DNA of 12,664 nucleotides from Rhodoferax sp. (GCA_026785765.1 JAJAZK010000385.1:1-12664); one strand, 5' to 3'. Numbered from the stretch's first letter, positions 1-7,980 are shown. Program-made: numbers and translations. The notes: generated from the letters alone by a model not told the origin.

Positions 1-1
1 A

Positions 2-223
2 AACGTCGAGCAAGTCTCCCAGGATTTGCGCTCGCTGGATGGTCTCACCCAGGACGTGATCGGCAAGTTGGCCGACAACGGTATCCACTCCCGCGACGAC
101 CTGGCCGACCTGGCCGTGGACGAACTCACAGAAATCACCGGCCAGTCCGAGGACGAAGCCAAGACCCTGATCATGAAGGCGCGCGAGCATTGGTTTACCA
201 ATGAAGCCGCCTCTCACGAGTAA
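2..223 (+). CDS. nusA: Transcription termination/antitermination factor NusA, C-terminal fragment
   Basis: This is the 3' end of nusA; the reading frame is open from base 2, so the gene begins before the window. NusA binds RNA polymerase and nascent RNA and modulates pausing, termination and antitermination. The visible 73 residues correspond to the C-terminal acidic repeat region of proteobacterial NusA: a helix-hairpin-helix-like unit with LDGLTQDVIGKLADNGI followed by DDLADLAVDELTEITG, then a helix with EDEAKTLIMKAREHWF. The fragment ends in ASHE with a TAA stop. The TTG at 26 is simply an internal leucine codon. The S1 and KH RNA-binding domains lie outside the window. infB follows after a 24-bp gap, which matches the widespread rimP-nusA-infB operon. 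The identification rests on both the sequence and the position upstream of infB. Confidence 0.93.
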   Translation, partial: NVEQVSQDLRSLDGLTQDVIGKLADNGIHSRDDLADLAVDELTEITGQSEDEAKTLIMKAREHWFTNEAASHE

Positions 224-247
224 TGGTCATGAAAGGTAACACAACAA

Positions 248-3106
248 ATGTCCATCACGACCGTCGCCGAGTTTGCCAACGAACTCAAGAAATCAACCGC
301 CACGCTGCTTGAGCAACTCAAGGCAGCGGGTGTCGCCAAGTCCTCAGCGGCCGACCCCCTGACGGACGCAGACAAGCACAGCTTGCTCAACTACTTGCAC
401 GCCAGCCATGGCACGGCATCTGCCGAACGCAAGAAGATCACCCTCGTCAAGAAGTCCACAACCGAAATCAAGCAGGCCGACTCGTCTGGAAAGGCGCGCA
501 CGATCCAGGTTGAGGTACGCAAGAAGCGTACGTTTGTGCGGCGCGAGGATGGGGTCGAAGGTTTGGCTGAGCCGGTGGCGGACGAGGTCGCGCTACCGAC
601 CATTGAGCACGCTGAATTGTTACGGCGCGAGGAAGAAGCTCGCCGCCAGGCCGAATTGATCCGGCGCCAGGAGGAAGAGCTGGCACACAAGCGCCAGGAG
701 CGCCAGGAACACGAGGCGCGTGCCCGTGCCCTGGCCGAGGCGGCGGCGTCTGCTGCCCAGTCCAGGGCCTTGGCCGAAGTCACCGACAACACCCCCGACG
801 ACCGTGAGTCGGAGGAGGGGGCGGTGCAAGCGTTGGCCAAGACCCATGCTGCCGCAAAGGAAAAAATCGCACTTGAGTCCAAGGCCCGCGCAGACGAGGA
901 AGCGGCGCGCGCTGCCGACCTGGGTGCACGCCGGCGTAAGGCCGAAGCCGAGGCCGCCGCCATCCGCACAATGATGGCGACACCCAAGAAGGTGTTGGTC
1001 GCGAAAAAACCGGAAGAGGTCAAGGCGGTTGCCAAGGCAGGCACGACGGAGGACGGCAAAAGCGGCGTCAAGGGGACCCTGCACAAACCGGCCGCAGGTA
1101 GTGTCGTCAACAAGGCCCGCCCAGGCAGTACCAGTCCGTCAGGACCAGGAGCCGGCACGGGCAAAGAGGTCAAATCGGCCAAGTTGTCGAGTAGCTGGGC
1201 TGGGGACCCCGCCAAGAAAAAGGCCATCCCGACCCGTGGTGATACGGGTGCCGGTGCCGGGCGCAGCAACTGGCGCGGTGGACCGCGCGGACGGCGTGGC
1301 AACGACCGTGACCGCGATGACCATGCGCCGGCCGCGGCGGTTGAGATGCGGGTATTCGAAGTGCATGTACCGGAGACCATTACGGTGGCTGAACTGGCGC
1401 ACAAGATGGCGGTGAAGGCATCGGAGGTGATCAAGCACCTGATGAAACTTGGCCAGATGGTGACCATCAACCAGCCTCTGGACCAGGACACCGCGATGAT
1501 CGTGGTGGAAGAAATGGGCCACAAGGCCATCGTGGCAGCGCTCGATGATCCAGAGGCGTTCCCCGTTGACGAAGCTGCGCAGCAGGAGTCGGAGTCGCTG
1601 CCACGCGCGCCTGTTGTCACCGTCATGGGCCACGTCGACCACGGCAAGACCTCGTTACTCGACTACATCCGGCGCGCCAAGGTGGCTGCGGGCGAGGCCG
1701 GCGGCATCACCCAGCATATTGGTGCCTACCACGTGGAGACGCCACGTGGCATGGTGTCATTCCTGGATACGCCTGGCCACGAAGCGTTTACCGCGATGCG
1801 GGCGCGCGGTGCCAAGGCCACGGATATCGTGATTCTGGTGGTCGCGGCAGACGATGGCGTGATGCCGCAGACGCGCGAGGCCATCAAACACGCCAAGGCC
1901 GCGGGTGTGCCGCTGGTGGTGGCGATCAACAAGATCGACAAGCCGGATGCCAACCCGGAGCGGGTGAAGAACGAGCTGGTTGTCGAGGAGGTGATCCCCG
2001 AGGAGTTTGGCGGGAGTTCGCCGTTTGTGTCGGTGTCGGCCAAAACTGGCGAGGGCATTGATGCCTTGCTCGAACAGGTGCTGCTGCAGGCAGAGGTGCT
2101 GGAACTGCGCGCACCAGTGAACGCAATGGCCAAGGGACTGGTAATCGAGGCGCAACTCGATAAGGGCCGCGGACCGGTGGCGACGGTGCTGGTGCAGTCG
2201 GGGACCTTGAAGACCGGTGACATCGTGCTGGCTGGCTCTACCTATGGCCGTGTACGCGCCATGCTGGATGAAAACGGCAAGTCCATCAAGACGGCCGGAC
2301 CCTCCATCCCGGTGGAGATCCAGGGTCTGACCGAAGTCCCGCAAGCCGGCGACGAGTTCATGGTGCTGGTCGACGAGCGCCGGGCGCGCGAGATTGCCAC
2401 TTACCGCGCTGGCAAGTTCCGCAACACCAAACTGGCGCGCCAGCAGGCTGCCAAGCTGGAGAACATGTTCTCGGACATCTCTGCAGGCGAGGTCAAGTTG
2501 GTGCCTATCATCGTCAAAGCCGATGTGCAGGGTTCCCAGGAAGCCTTGGGGCAAAGCCTTCTCAAGCTGTCCACCGACGAGGTCAAGGTTCAACTGGTGT
2601 ATGCCGCAGTCGGCGGCATCAGCGAGTCGGACGTCAACCTGGCGATTGCGTCCAAAGCCGTAATCATCGGATTCAACACCCGGGCCGATGCTGGCGCACG
2701 CAAGCTGGCCGAGAACAACGGCGTCGACATTCGCTACTACAACATCATTTACGACGCGGTGGACGAACTGAAGGCTGCCATGTCGGGCATGTTGACGCCC
2801 GACAAGCGCGAAGAGATTCTGGGTACAGCCGAGATTCGCCAGGTGTTCAAGGTCAGCAAGATCGGCTCCATTGCCGGCTGCATGGTCACCAGCGGTCTGG
2901 TCAGGCGGTCGGCGCGCCTGCGGCTGCTGCGCGACAACGTGGTCATATTCACTGGCGAACTCGAGTCGCTCAAGCGCTTCAAGGACGATGTGCGCGAGGT
3001 CAAGGAGAGTTTTGAGTGCGGTTTGAACATCAAGAACTACAACGATATCCAGGAGAACGATGTGCTGGAGTTCTTCGAAATCAGGGAAGTCGCCCGCACC
3101 CTGTAG
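248..3106 (+). CDS. infB: Translation initiation factor IF-2
   Basis: IF-2 is a GTPase that recruits fMet-tRNA to the 30S subunit and promotes subunit joining. The protein has 952 residues, longer than the E. coli protein (890) but usual for this lineage. Seen in order: an IF2_N subdomain (about 1-50); a long Glu/Arg/Ala-rich probable coiled coil (about 125-245); a flexible Lys/Pro/Gly linker ending in an Arg-Gly-rich patch (WRGGPRGRRG, about 340-355); a second IF2_N domain (about 367-430); then the G domain with G1 GHVDHGKT (461-468), G3 DTPGH (507-511), G4 NKID (561-564) and G5 SAK (597-599). Domains II, III and the fMet-tRNA-binding domain IV follow, ending REVARTL. The ATG at 248 is preceded by AAAGG at 232-236, a usable but slightly distant Shine-Dalgarno. 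Tandem TAG TAG stops end the gene. I saw no convincing internal start for a shorter isoform. Co-transcription with nusA is likely. Confidence 0.98.
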   Translation: MSITTVAEFANELKKSTATLLEQLKAAGVAKSSAADPLTDADKHSLLNYLHASHGTASAERKKITLVKKSTTEIKQADSSGKARTIQVEVRKKRTFVRREDGVEGLAEPVADEVALPTIEHAELLRREEEARRQAELIRRQEEELAHKRQERQEHEARARALAEAAASAAQSRALAEVTDNTPDDRESEEGAVQALAKTHAAAKEKIALESKARADEEAARAADLGARRRKAEAEAAAIRTMMATPKKVLVAKKPEEVKAVAKAGTTEDGKSGVKGTLHKPAAGSVVNKARPGSTSPSGPGAGTGKEVKSAKLSSSWAGDPAKKKAIPTRGDTGAGAGRSNWRGGPRGRRGNDRDRDDHAPAAAVEMRVFEVHVPETITVAELAHKMAVKASEVIKHLMKLGQMVTINQPLDQDTAMIVVEEMGHKAIVAALDDPEAFPVDEAAQQESESLPRAPVVTVMGHVDHGKTSLLDYIRRAKVAAGEAGGITQHIGAYHVETPRGMVSFLDTPGHEAFTAMRARGAKATDIVILVVAADDGVMPQTREAIKHAKAAGVPLVVAINKIDKPDANPERVKNELVVEEVIPEEFGGSSPFVSVSAKTGEGIDALLEQVLLQAEVLELRAPVNAMAKGLVIEAQLDKGRGPVATVLVQSGTLKTGDIVLAGSTYGRVRAMLDENGKSIKTAGPSIPVEIQGLTEVPQAGDEFMVLVDERRAREIATYRAGKFRNTKLARQQAAKLENMFSDISAGEVKLVPIIVKADVQGSQEALGQSLLKLSTDEVKVQLVYAAVGGISESDVNLAIASKAVIIGFNTRADAGARKLAENNGVDIRYYNIIYDAVDELKAAMSGMLTPDKREEILGTAEIRQVFKVSKIGSIAGCMVTSGLVRRSARLRLLRDNVVIFTGELESLKRFKDDVREVKESFECGLNIKNYNDIQENDVLEFFEIREVARTL

Positions 3107-3115
3107 TAGCGCCAC

Positions 3116-3201
3116 GATATCGGGCCCCGCCGTTGTTGGACTGCCTTGCCTTACCTTTGGGTACTGTCTGCGGCAGTCCGCCTGGGCTGCATCCCGATCT
3201 C
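3116..3201 (+). other. Nested inverted repeats in the infB-rbfA spacer (possible mRNA structure)
   Basis: The 118-bp spacer can fold in two nested steps. The outer arm GATATCGGG (3116-3124) pairs with CCCGATCTC (3193-3201) with one mismatch. The inner arm GGACTGCC (3138-3145) pairs perfectly with GGCAGTCC (3172-3179) around a 26-nt loop. There is no U-run after either stem, so it does not look like an intrinsic terminator. It lies just upstream of rbfA, which lacks a clear Shine-Dalgarno, so a role in rbfA translation or transcript processing is possible. That role is inference; the complementary arms are what is seen. Confidence 0.35.
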
Positions 3202-3224
3202 GTGCCGCGGCGCAAATAGTACCT

Positions 3225-3599
3225 ATGCCTGCCCGAAAATCCGCAACTCCCAACCGTGCCTTCAAGGTAGCCGATCAGATCCAGCGTGATCTGACGGAGT
3301 TGATTGCGCGCGAGTTGAAAGACCCGCGTGTTGGCATGGTAACGATCCAGTCGGTGGAGGTTACGCCCGATTACGCACATGCGAAGGTGTTTTTCAGCCT
3401 GCTCCAGGGCGATGCAGCGCAGACGCAGGAGGGCTTGAACCAGGCGGCAGGGTTTTTGCGGGCGGGCCTGTTCAAGCGGCTGCATATTCATACGGTACCG
3501 ACACTGCATTTCCAGTTTGACCAGACCACCGAGCGGGCCGCCGACATGAACGCACTGATCGCGCAGGCGGTGGCCTCGCGTTCCAGGAACGAGGACTGA
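3225..3599 (+). CDS. rbfA: 30S ribosome-binding factor RbfA
   Basis: RbfA is a small KH-type RNA-binding protein that acts late in 30S maturation, near the 5' end of 16S rRNA, and is linked to cold adaptation in enterobacteria. The 124-residue product shows the family pattern: the basic start MPARKSATPNRAFKVADQIQ, the helix RDLTELIARELKDPRVGMVT, the strand VEVTPDYAHAKVFFSLL, and the C-terminal part LHFQFDQTTERAADMNALI. The frame is open upstream to an ATG at 3060 inside infB. The ATG at 3225 was chosen because homology-like sequence begins there and the length fits the family. No strong Shine-Dalgarno precedes it (GCGCAAATAGTACCT), so coupling to infB or another initiation signal is possible. 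truB follows. Confidence 0.94.
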   Translation: MPARKSATPNRAFKVADQIQRDLTELIARELKDPRVGMVTIQSVEVTPDYAHAKVFFSLLQGDAAQTQEGLNQAAGFLRAGLFKRLHIHTVPTLHFQFDQTTERAADMNALIAQAVASRSRNED

Positions 3600-3655
3600 A
3601 CGCACCCGGCCGGCTTTCCACTCTTGTGATTGGCAACTGGCTGACAGGCCGACAC

Positions 3656-4639
3656 ATGGGTACAGCTTTGCAATCAGACAGGACAGTTTCCAGGGTGGTA
3701 CGGCGAGCGCTGCATGGCGTCTTGCTGCTTGACAAGCCGCTTGGCCTGTCGAGCAACGATGCGTTGCAAAAGGCCAAATGGTTGTTGCGCGCAGAGAAAG
3801 CTGGTCACACAGGCACGCTGGATCCGTTGGCTACTGGTGTGTTGCCGCTGTGTTTTGGTGCTGCTACCAAGTTCAGTCAGTTGCACCTGGACGCAGACAA
3901 GACCTACGAAGCCGTGGCTCGGCTGGGTGTGGTGACCAGCACCGCAGATGCCGAGGGCAGCGTCGTGCGGCAACGTGCGGTGCAGGTGACAAACTCCGAC
4001 GTGGCGCGTGTCGCGGACATGTTTCGCGGAGTGATCTCGCAGGTTCCGCCGATGTACAGCGCGCTCAAGAGAGATGGCAAGGCCTTGTACGAGTATGCGC
4101 GCGCTGGTCTGGACGTGGAGCGGGAAGCGCGCACGGTCAGCATCCGCAGCCTGGAGTTGTCGCTGCAGTTGGAGGCGCAGGCCGGGCCCGACCTGCAACT
4201 GCGGGTGTGTTGCAGCAAGGGCACCTACATCCGCACCCTGGCCGAGGATATCGGGGAGGCGCTGGGTTGCGGGGCACACCTGGTGGCGTTGCGCCGGGTC
4301 GCTACGGGCGACTTCACGATCGGCCAGTGTGTGACCTTGGCGGCACTGGAGCACATGGCCGAGCCGCAACGCGTGCAGCGACTGATGCCAGTGGCGGCAT
4401 TGCTCAGTGGACACAGCCGCGTCACGCTGAGCGCCGAAGATGCCGGGCGCTTCCTCAGTGGCATGCGTCGGCGCGGGGCATGGCCGGATGCAGAGCAGGT
4501 GGCGGTTTATGCAACCGAGCCGGAGGCGCTGCTGGGAACGGCGCACGTGCGCGGTGGAGAGTTGATTCCCGGGCGTTTGTTGAGCCCGATCGAGATAAGC
4601 CAGGTGCTGGCAGCGGCGTCGAACGCGGCTGCGACCTGA
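3656..4639 (+). CDS. truB: tRNA pseudouridine(55) synthase TruB
   Basis: TruB isomerises U55 in the T-arm of tRNAs to pseudouridine. The product has 327 residues (E. coli 314). The family motif HGVLLLDKPLGLSSNDALQK lies near the N-terminus. The catalytic aspartate is in GHTGTLDPLATGVLP, residue 56 counted from this start. RVCCSKGTYIRTLAEDIG is the conserved KGTYIRTL motif. The end of the protein corresponds to a PUA-like C-terminal domain. The start is uncertain: an in-frame GTG at 3626 would add ten residues, but the ATG at 3656 gives a more typical length. Neither has a strong ribosome-binding site. The gene follows rbfA and its TGA stop is part of TGATGA, overlapping an in-frame ATG of the typA frame, consistent with translational coupling. 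Confidence 0.95.
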   Translation: MGTALQSDRTVSRVVRRALHGVLLLDKPLGLSSNDALQKAKWLLRAEKAGHTGTLDPLATGVLPLCFGAATKFSQLHLDADKTYEAVARLGVVTSTADAEGSVVRQRAVQVTNSDVARVADMFRGVISQVPPMYSALKRDGKALYEYARAGLDVEREARTVSIRSLELSLQLEAQAGPDLQLRVCCSKGTYIRTLAEDIGEALGCGAHLVALRRVATGDFTIGQCVTLAALEHMAEPQRVQRLMPVAALLSGHSRVTLSAEDAGRFLSGMRRRGAWPDAEQVAVYATEPEALLGTAHVRGGELIPGRLLSPIEISQVLAAASNAAAT

Positions 4640-4662
4640 TGAAGGATTACCGAAAGAGAACC

Positions 4663-6495
4663 ATGAGCTACAAACAAATTCGCAACATCGCCATCATCGC
4701 CCACGTGGACCATGGCAAGACCACACTGGTGGACATGCTGCTGCGCCAGAGCGGTACCTTCCGTGCCAATGAAAAGGTGACGGAGCGAGTGATGGACAGC
4801 AACGACCTGGAGCGCGAGCGTGGCATCACCATCCTGGCCAAGAACTGTGCGGTCGACTGGAAAGAGACGCACATCAATATTGTCGACACGCCGGGCCACG
4901 CGGACTTTGGTGGTGAAGTGGAGCGAGCCCTGTCCATGGTGGACGGTGTGATGCTGCTGATTGACGCAGTGGAGGGTCCGATGCCGCAGACCCGCTTCGT
5001 GACCAAGAAGGCGCTGGCATTGGGACTCAAGCCAATCGTGGTGGTGAACAAGGTGGACCGCCCTGGCTCGCGACCCGACTATGTCATCAATGCCGCGTTC
5101 GATCTGTTCGACAAGCTTGGCGCCACCGAGGAGCAACTTGACTTTCCCGTGGTCTATGCCTCGGGCCTGAACGGCTGGGCCTCGATGGAGGAGGGCGCTG
5201 CCGGCGAGCAATGGGGCACCGATCTGGCGCCGCTGTTCGACACGGTGCTAACCCATGTGCCCGCCAACAAGGGCGACCCGGCGGCGCCGCTGCAACTGCA
5301 GATCAGCTCGCTCGACTATTCAACCTATGTGGGGCGCATCGGCGTTGGCCGCATCAGCCAGGGCACGATCAAGACCAATCAGGAGGTGCTGGTGATGGAA
5401 GGCCCCGATGGCAAATCGGGCAAAGCCAAGGTGCAGCAGATCCTCAAGTTCGAAGGTCTGGAGCGCGTTGCAGCTTCGGAGGCTGGACCGGGCGACATCG
5501 TGCTGGTCAGCGGCATCGAGCAAGTGGGCATTGGTGTCACTTTGACCGACCCGGTAAGCCCGGCGCCGCTGCCGATGCTGAAGATTGACGAACCCACGCT
5601 GACCATGAATTTTTGCGTCAACAACTCGCCGCTGGCGGGACGGGAAGGAAAATTCGTTACCAGCCGACAGTTGCGCGACCGGCTGGACCGTGAACTGCAG
5701 GCGAATGTGGCGCTGCGGGTCGTGGACACGGACGAGGAAGGCATCTACGAGGTCTCCGGACGCGGCGAGTTGCATTTGACCATCCTGTTGGAGAACATGC
5801 GCCGCGAAGGTTACGAGCTCGCGGTATCCAAGCCACGGGTGGTGTTCAAATTGGTGGACGGCGAGAAACACGAGCCGATTGAAATGCTGACGGTGGACAT
5901 CGAAGAAGGCCACCAAGGCGGTGTCATGCAGGCGCTGGGCCTGCGCAAGGGCGACCTGCTCAACATGGAGCCCGACGGCCGCGGCCGCGTGCGCCTCGAA
6001 TACCGGATTCCGGCACGGGGACTGATAGGGTTCCAGAACGAGTTTCTGAACCTTACCCGCGGCACCGGCCTGGCCAGCAACATCTTCGACGGCTACGAAG
6101 CCTATCGTGGTGACATCGAGAGCCGCAAGAGTGGCGTGTTGATCAGTATGGACGACGGCGAAATCGTCACCTACGCGCTGGGCAAGCTCGATGACCGTGG
6201 CCGCATGTTCGTCAAAGCCGGAGATCCGGTATATGAGGGCATGATCGTTGGCATCCACAGCCGCGACAACGACCTGGTAGTGAACGCGGTGCGCATGAAG
6301 CAACTCACCAACTTTCGCGTATCTGGCAAGGAAGATGCTATCAAGATCACGCCACCGATCCAACTCACGCTGGAGTACGCAGTGGAGTTCATCGAAGACG
6401 ATGAGCTGGTCGAGATCACGCCGAAAAGTATCCGGTTGCGCAAGCGGTACCTGAAAGAGCATGAGCGCAAGAAGGCGAATCGCGAGGCGCTTTGA
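4663..6495 (+). CDS. typA: Ribosome-associated translational GTPase TypA/BipA
   Basis: TypA/BipA is an EF-G-like GTPase that binds 70S ribosomes and supports ribosome assembly and stress or low-temperature growth. The product has 610 residues (E. coli about 607). Motifs seen: G1 AHVDHGKT (13-20), the switch region LERERGITI, G3 DTPGH (75-79), G4 NKVD (129-132), and the BipA-type C-terminal domain ending RLRKRYLKEHERKKANREAL. The central segment SGRGELHLTILLENMRREG is EF-G domain III-like. The frame is open far upstream through truB, but that part is an out-of-frame shadow. Start choice: the ATG at 4663 gives MSYKQIRNIAIIAHVDHG and has GAAAGAG about 7 nt upstream. The ATG at 4639, overlapping the truB stop, would add eight residues (MKDYRKRT). 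It is the last gene of this + strand cluster and converges on smpB. Confidence 0.97.
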   Translation: MSYKQIRNIAIIAHVDHGKTTLVDMLLRQSGTFRANEKVTERVMDSNDLERERGITILAKNCAVDWKETHINIVDTPGHADFGGEVERALSMVDGVMLLIDAVEGPMPQTRFVTKKALALGLKPIVVVNKVDRPGSRPDYVINAAFDLFDKLGATEEQLDFPVVYASGLNGWASMEEGAAGEQWGTDLAPLFDTVLTHVPANKGDPAAPLQLQISSLDYSTYVGRIGVGRISQGTIKTNQEVLVMEGPDGKSGKAKVQQILKFEGLERVAASEAGPGDIVLVSGIEQVGIGVTLTDPVSPAPLPMLKIDEPTLTMNFCVNNSPLAGREGKFVTSRQLRDRLDRELQANVALRVVDTDEEGIYEVSGRGELHLTILLENMRREGYELAVSKPRVVFKLVDGEKHEPIEMLTVDIEEGHQGGVMQALGLRKGDLLNMEPDGRGRVRLEYRIPARGLIGFQNEFLNLTRGTGLASNIFDGYEAYRGDIESRKSGVLISMDDGEIVTYALGKLDDRGRMFVKAGDPVYEGMIVGIHSRDNDLVVNAVRMKQLTNFRVSGKEDAIKITPPIQLTLEYAVEFIEDDELVEITPKSIRLRKRYLKEHERKKANREAL

Positions 6496-6610
6496 TTGCG
6501 GTTGGCCCGCTGAAGACCTTCGAGCATCATTGCGCCAGGGCTAGCGCACCGGGCGTCCGCGCCGCGCCCGCCAACCGGCACGGCAATCTGCAGGCAACGC
6601 GCGACCCAAA

Positions 6611-7096
6611 TCAGCGCTGCCGCGTCTTCATCACCCGTTCCACCTCGCGCTTGCCCTCGCGGTCCTTGATGGTGTCGCGTTTGTCGTGTTCGGCCTTACC
6701 TTTGGCCAGGGCTATTTCGCATTTCACCTTGCCGGCTTTCGAGTGCAGATTGAGCGACACCAAGGTGTAGCCCTTTTGCTCGACCTTTGCCGTAAGCCGC
6801 TTGATCTCTTCCTTGTGCATCAGCAGCTTGCGCGTGCGCACCTTGTCGGGCGTGACATGGGTGGAGGCAGTGCCCAGCGGGTTGATTTGGCAGCCAATGA
6901 CGAACAACTCGCCGTTGCGGATTACCACGTAGCCATCGGTGAGCTGCACCTTGCCTTCGCGCAGCGACTTGACCTCCCAGCCTTCGAGCACCATACCGGC
7001 CTCGAAGCGCTCCTCGAAGAAATAGTTGTAGGCAGCCTTCTTGTTGTCTGCGATGCGGGTCGGTTTCTGGGCGGGGGAATCGGGTTTCTTGGCCAT
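6611..7096 (-). CDS. smpB: SsrA-binding protein SmpB
   Basis: SmpB binds tmRNA (SsrA) and delivers it to stalled ribosomes for trans-translation. The 161-residue product (E. coli 160) shows IADNKKAAYNYFFEERFEAG, LEGWEVKSLREGKVQLTDGY, VIGCQINPL and the OB-fold strands up to KCEIALAKGKAEHDKRD. The basic C-terminal tail contains DTIKDREGKREVERVMK, which enters the decoding centre in the family. The enterobacterial tail has a tryptophan (EREW) where this protein has glycine (DREG). I recall the glycine form from related Comamonadaceae, so it is probably a lineage trait. The gene is convergent with typA across 115 bp without a clear U-tailed hairpin, and divergent from ratA across 68 bp. That smpB/ratA arrangement is widespread in Proteobacteria. 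No strong Shine-Dalgarno is seen before the ATG. The tmRNA gene is not in this window. Confidence 0.97.
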   Translation of the reverse strand: MAKKPDSPAQKPTRIADNKKAAYNYFFEERFEAGMVLEGWEVKSLREGKVQLTDGYVVIRNGELFVIGCQINPLGTASTHVTPDKVRTRKLLMHKEEIKRLTAKVEQKGYTLVSLNLHSKAGKVKCEIALAKGKAEHDKRDTIKDREGKREVERVMKTRQR

Positions 7097-7138
7097 GGAT
7101 GGAATGTGGGGCAGTAAGGCACGCGAACAAGGCTTGTC

Positions 7139-7144
7139 TACAAT
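7139..7144 (+). promoter_or_regulatory. Probable -10 box of the ratA promoter
   Basis: TACAAT lies 20 bases before the ratA ATG in the short divergent smpB-ratA spacer. No TTGACA-like hexamer sits at 16-18 bp spacing upstream, so the assignment rests on the -10 alone and on the need for a promoter here. The short distance to the ATG implies a very short 5' leader with no room for a strong Shine-Dalgarno. TCCTGC occurs twice, at 7144-7149 and 7154-7159, between this box and the gene; the significance is unknown. Confidence 0.4.
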
Positions 7145-7164
7145 CCTGCGCAGTCCTGCATTCT

Positions 7165-7605
7165 ATGAAAACGGTCAACAAGTCTGTCCTGATCTGGTAC
7201 AGCCCCGAGGAAATGTACGCGTTGGTGACGGATGTCCCCTCCTATCCACAGTTTCTTCCGTGGTGCGACCATGCGGCGGTGGTTCTGCAGGACGCTGACG
7301 GCATGACGGCCGAGATTGGTATTGCCTTTGGCGGCGTGCGCCAGACTTTTACCACGCAAAACCGGCATGTGGCCGCGCGTGAGGTGGCCATGCAATTGGT
7401 GGATGGGCCGTTCTCCCGACTTGACGGGAGTTGGCGTTTTTTACCCTTGGGCGACGGAACCCAGCGTGCGTGCCGCGTCGAGTTGCTTCTGCACTACGGA
7501 TTCGACAACCCGACCCTGGGCCGGCTGGTGGGCCCGGTCTTCGACCGTATCGCGGGCAGTCTGGTGGACGCGTTCGTCAAGCGAGCCGAACAGGTGTACG
7601 CTTGA
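7165..7605 (+). CDS. ratA: RatA family protein (START-like/COQ10-type, SRPBCC superfamily)
   Basis: The 146-residue product matches the small SRPBCC/polyketide-cyclase family that includes E. coli RatA (YfjG) and mitochondrial Coq10. Recognisable parts are VNKSVLIWYSPEEMYALVTD, VPSYPQFLPWCDHAAVV, the strands TAEIGIAFGGVRQTFTTQN and LVDGPFSRLDGSWRF, and a C-terminal helix with GPVFDRIAGSLVDAFVKRA. RatA was described in E. coli as a toxin blocking 70S association, while homologues bind hydrophobic ligands such as ubiquinone. The sequence cannot decide between these roles. The ATG at 7165 was chosen over an upstream in-frame GTG at 7099, because homology-like sequence starts there and the probable promoter lies between them. 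rnfH follows with a likely 4-base overlap, as in the usual smpB/ratA-rnfH gene order. Confidence 0.93.
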   Translation: MKTVNKSVLIWYSPEEMYALVTDVPSYPQFLPWCDHAAVVLQDADGMTAEIGIAFGGVRQTFTTQNRHVAAREVAMQLVDGPFSRLDGSWRFLPLGDGTQRACRVELLLHYGFDNPTLGRLVGPVFDRIAGSLVDAFVKRAEQVYA

Positions 7606-7961
7606 GCCACGGCGACGCTGAGACAGGGTTGTTGCGGCTGACTGTGGTGTACAGCCCGGCGGCGCGAGTAGTGTGCGAGGTGCAACTGCGTCTGCCAGCA
7701 GGTAGCAGCGTGGCACAAGCAGTTGCAGCGAGCAATTTGCCAAACCAGCATGTTGAACTCAGTTTGGGCGCGTATGGGGTGGGGGTCTGGGGTCGCAAGG
7801 CCAGTGCCGATCAGATCCTGCGCGACAACGACCGTGTAGAGTTGTACCGGCCATTGCGGGTAGACCCGAAGGTCGCCCGGCGCACCCGCTTCGTGAAACA
7901 GGGCGCGCGCAGCGCCGGTTTGTTTGCGCGCCGTCGGCCAGGGGCGAAGCCTGGCTACTGA
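7602..7961 (+). CDS. rnfH: RnfH family ubiquitin-fold protein
   Basis: This matches the RnfH/RatB (UPF0125) family of small beta-grasp proteins, whose biochemical role is not settled. The key stretch is LRLTVVYSPAARVVCEVQLR, followed by LPAGSSVAQAVAAS, the segment VGVWGRKASADQILRDNDRV and the hallmark VELYRPLRVDPKVARR near the C-terminus. The tail is basic (RRRPGAKPGY). No ATG precedes the conserved core in frame. The TTG at 7602, overlapping the ratA TGA as TTGA, gives 119 residues and would be translationally coupled to ratA. TTG at 7629 or 7632 and GTG at 7644 or 7647 are alternatives and would give shorter forms. The gene almost abuts the convergent DUF4124 gene (19 bp apart). The family call is firm; the exact start is not. 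Confidence 0.85.
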   Translation: MSHGDAETGLLRLTVVYSPAARVVCEVQLRLPAGSSVAQAVAASNLPNQHVELSLGAYGVGVWGRKASADQILRDNDRVELYRPLRVDPKVARRTRFVKQGARSAGLFARRRPGAKPGY

Positions 7962-7980
7962 CGACGTGGCGGCGCTAGGA

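Noticed and set aside
391..1647. Long antisense open frame (418 codons) opposite the 5' part of infB
   Set aside because: It lies opposite a clearly real IF-2 gene, is Ser/Ala/Arg-rich with no recognisable domain, and is expected as a by-product of GC-rich codon usage.
1757..3265. Long antisense open frame (502 codons) opposite the 3' part of infB and the infB-rbfA spacer
   Set aside because: The composition is that of a frame shadow, with many His/Gln/Asp and no motifs, and the + strand gene is certain.
3778..4662. Upstream extension of the typA frame through truB, suggesting a 905-residue fusion protein
   Set aside because: The extension is the +1 shadow of truB and is Gly/Arg/Ala-rich without domains. 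The typA family start at 4663 has its own ribosome-binding site.
6496..6610. Possible terminator between convergent typA and smpB, with arms CGGTTGGC (6499-6506) and GCCAACCG (6570-6577)
   Set aside because: The arms are perfect but 63 bases apart, with no U-run on either strand, so this is not a convincing intrinsic terminator.
7165..7961. ratA-rnfH as a toxin-antitoxin module
   Set aside because: The pair is a conserved housekeeping neighbourhood beside smpB. The RatA toxin claim comes from E. coli, and RnfH is not established as an antitoxin. Nothing here indicates a mobile addiction module.
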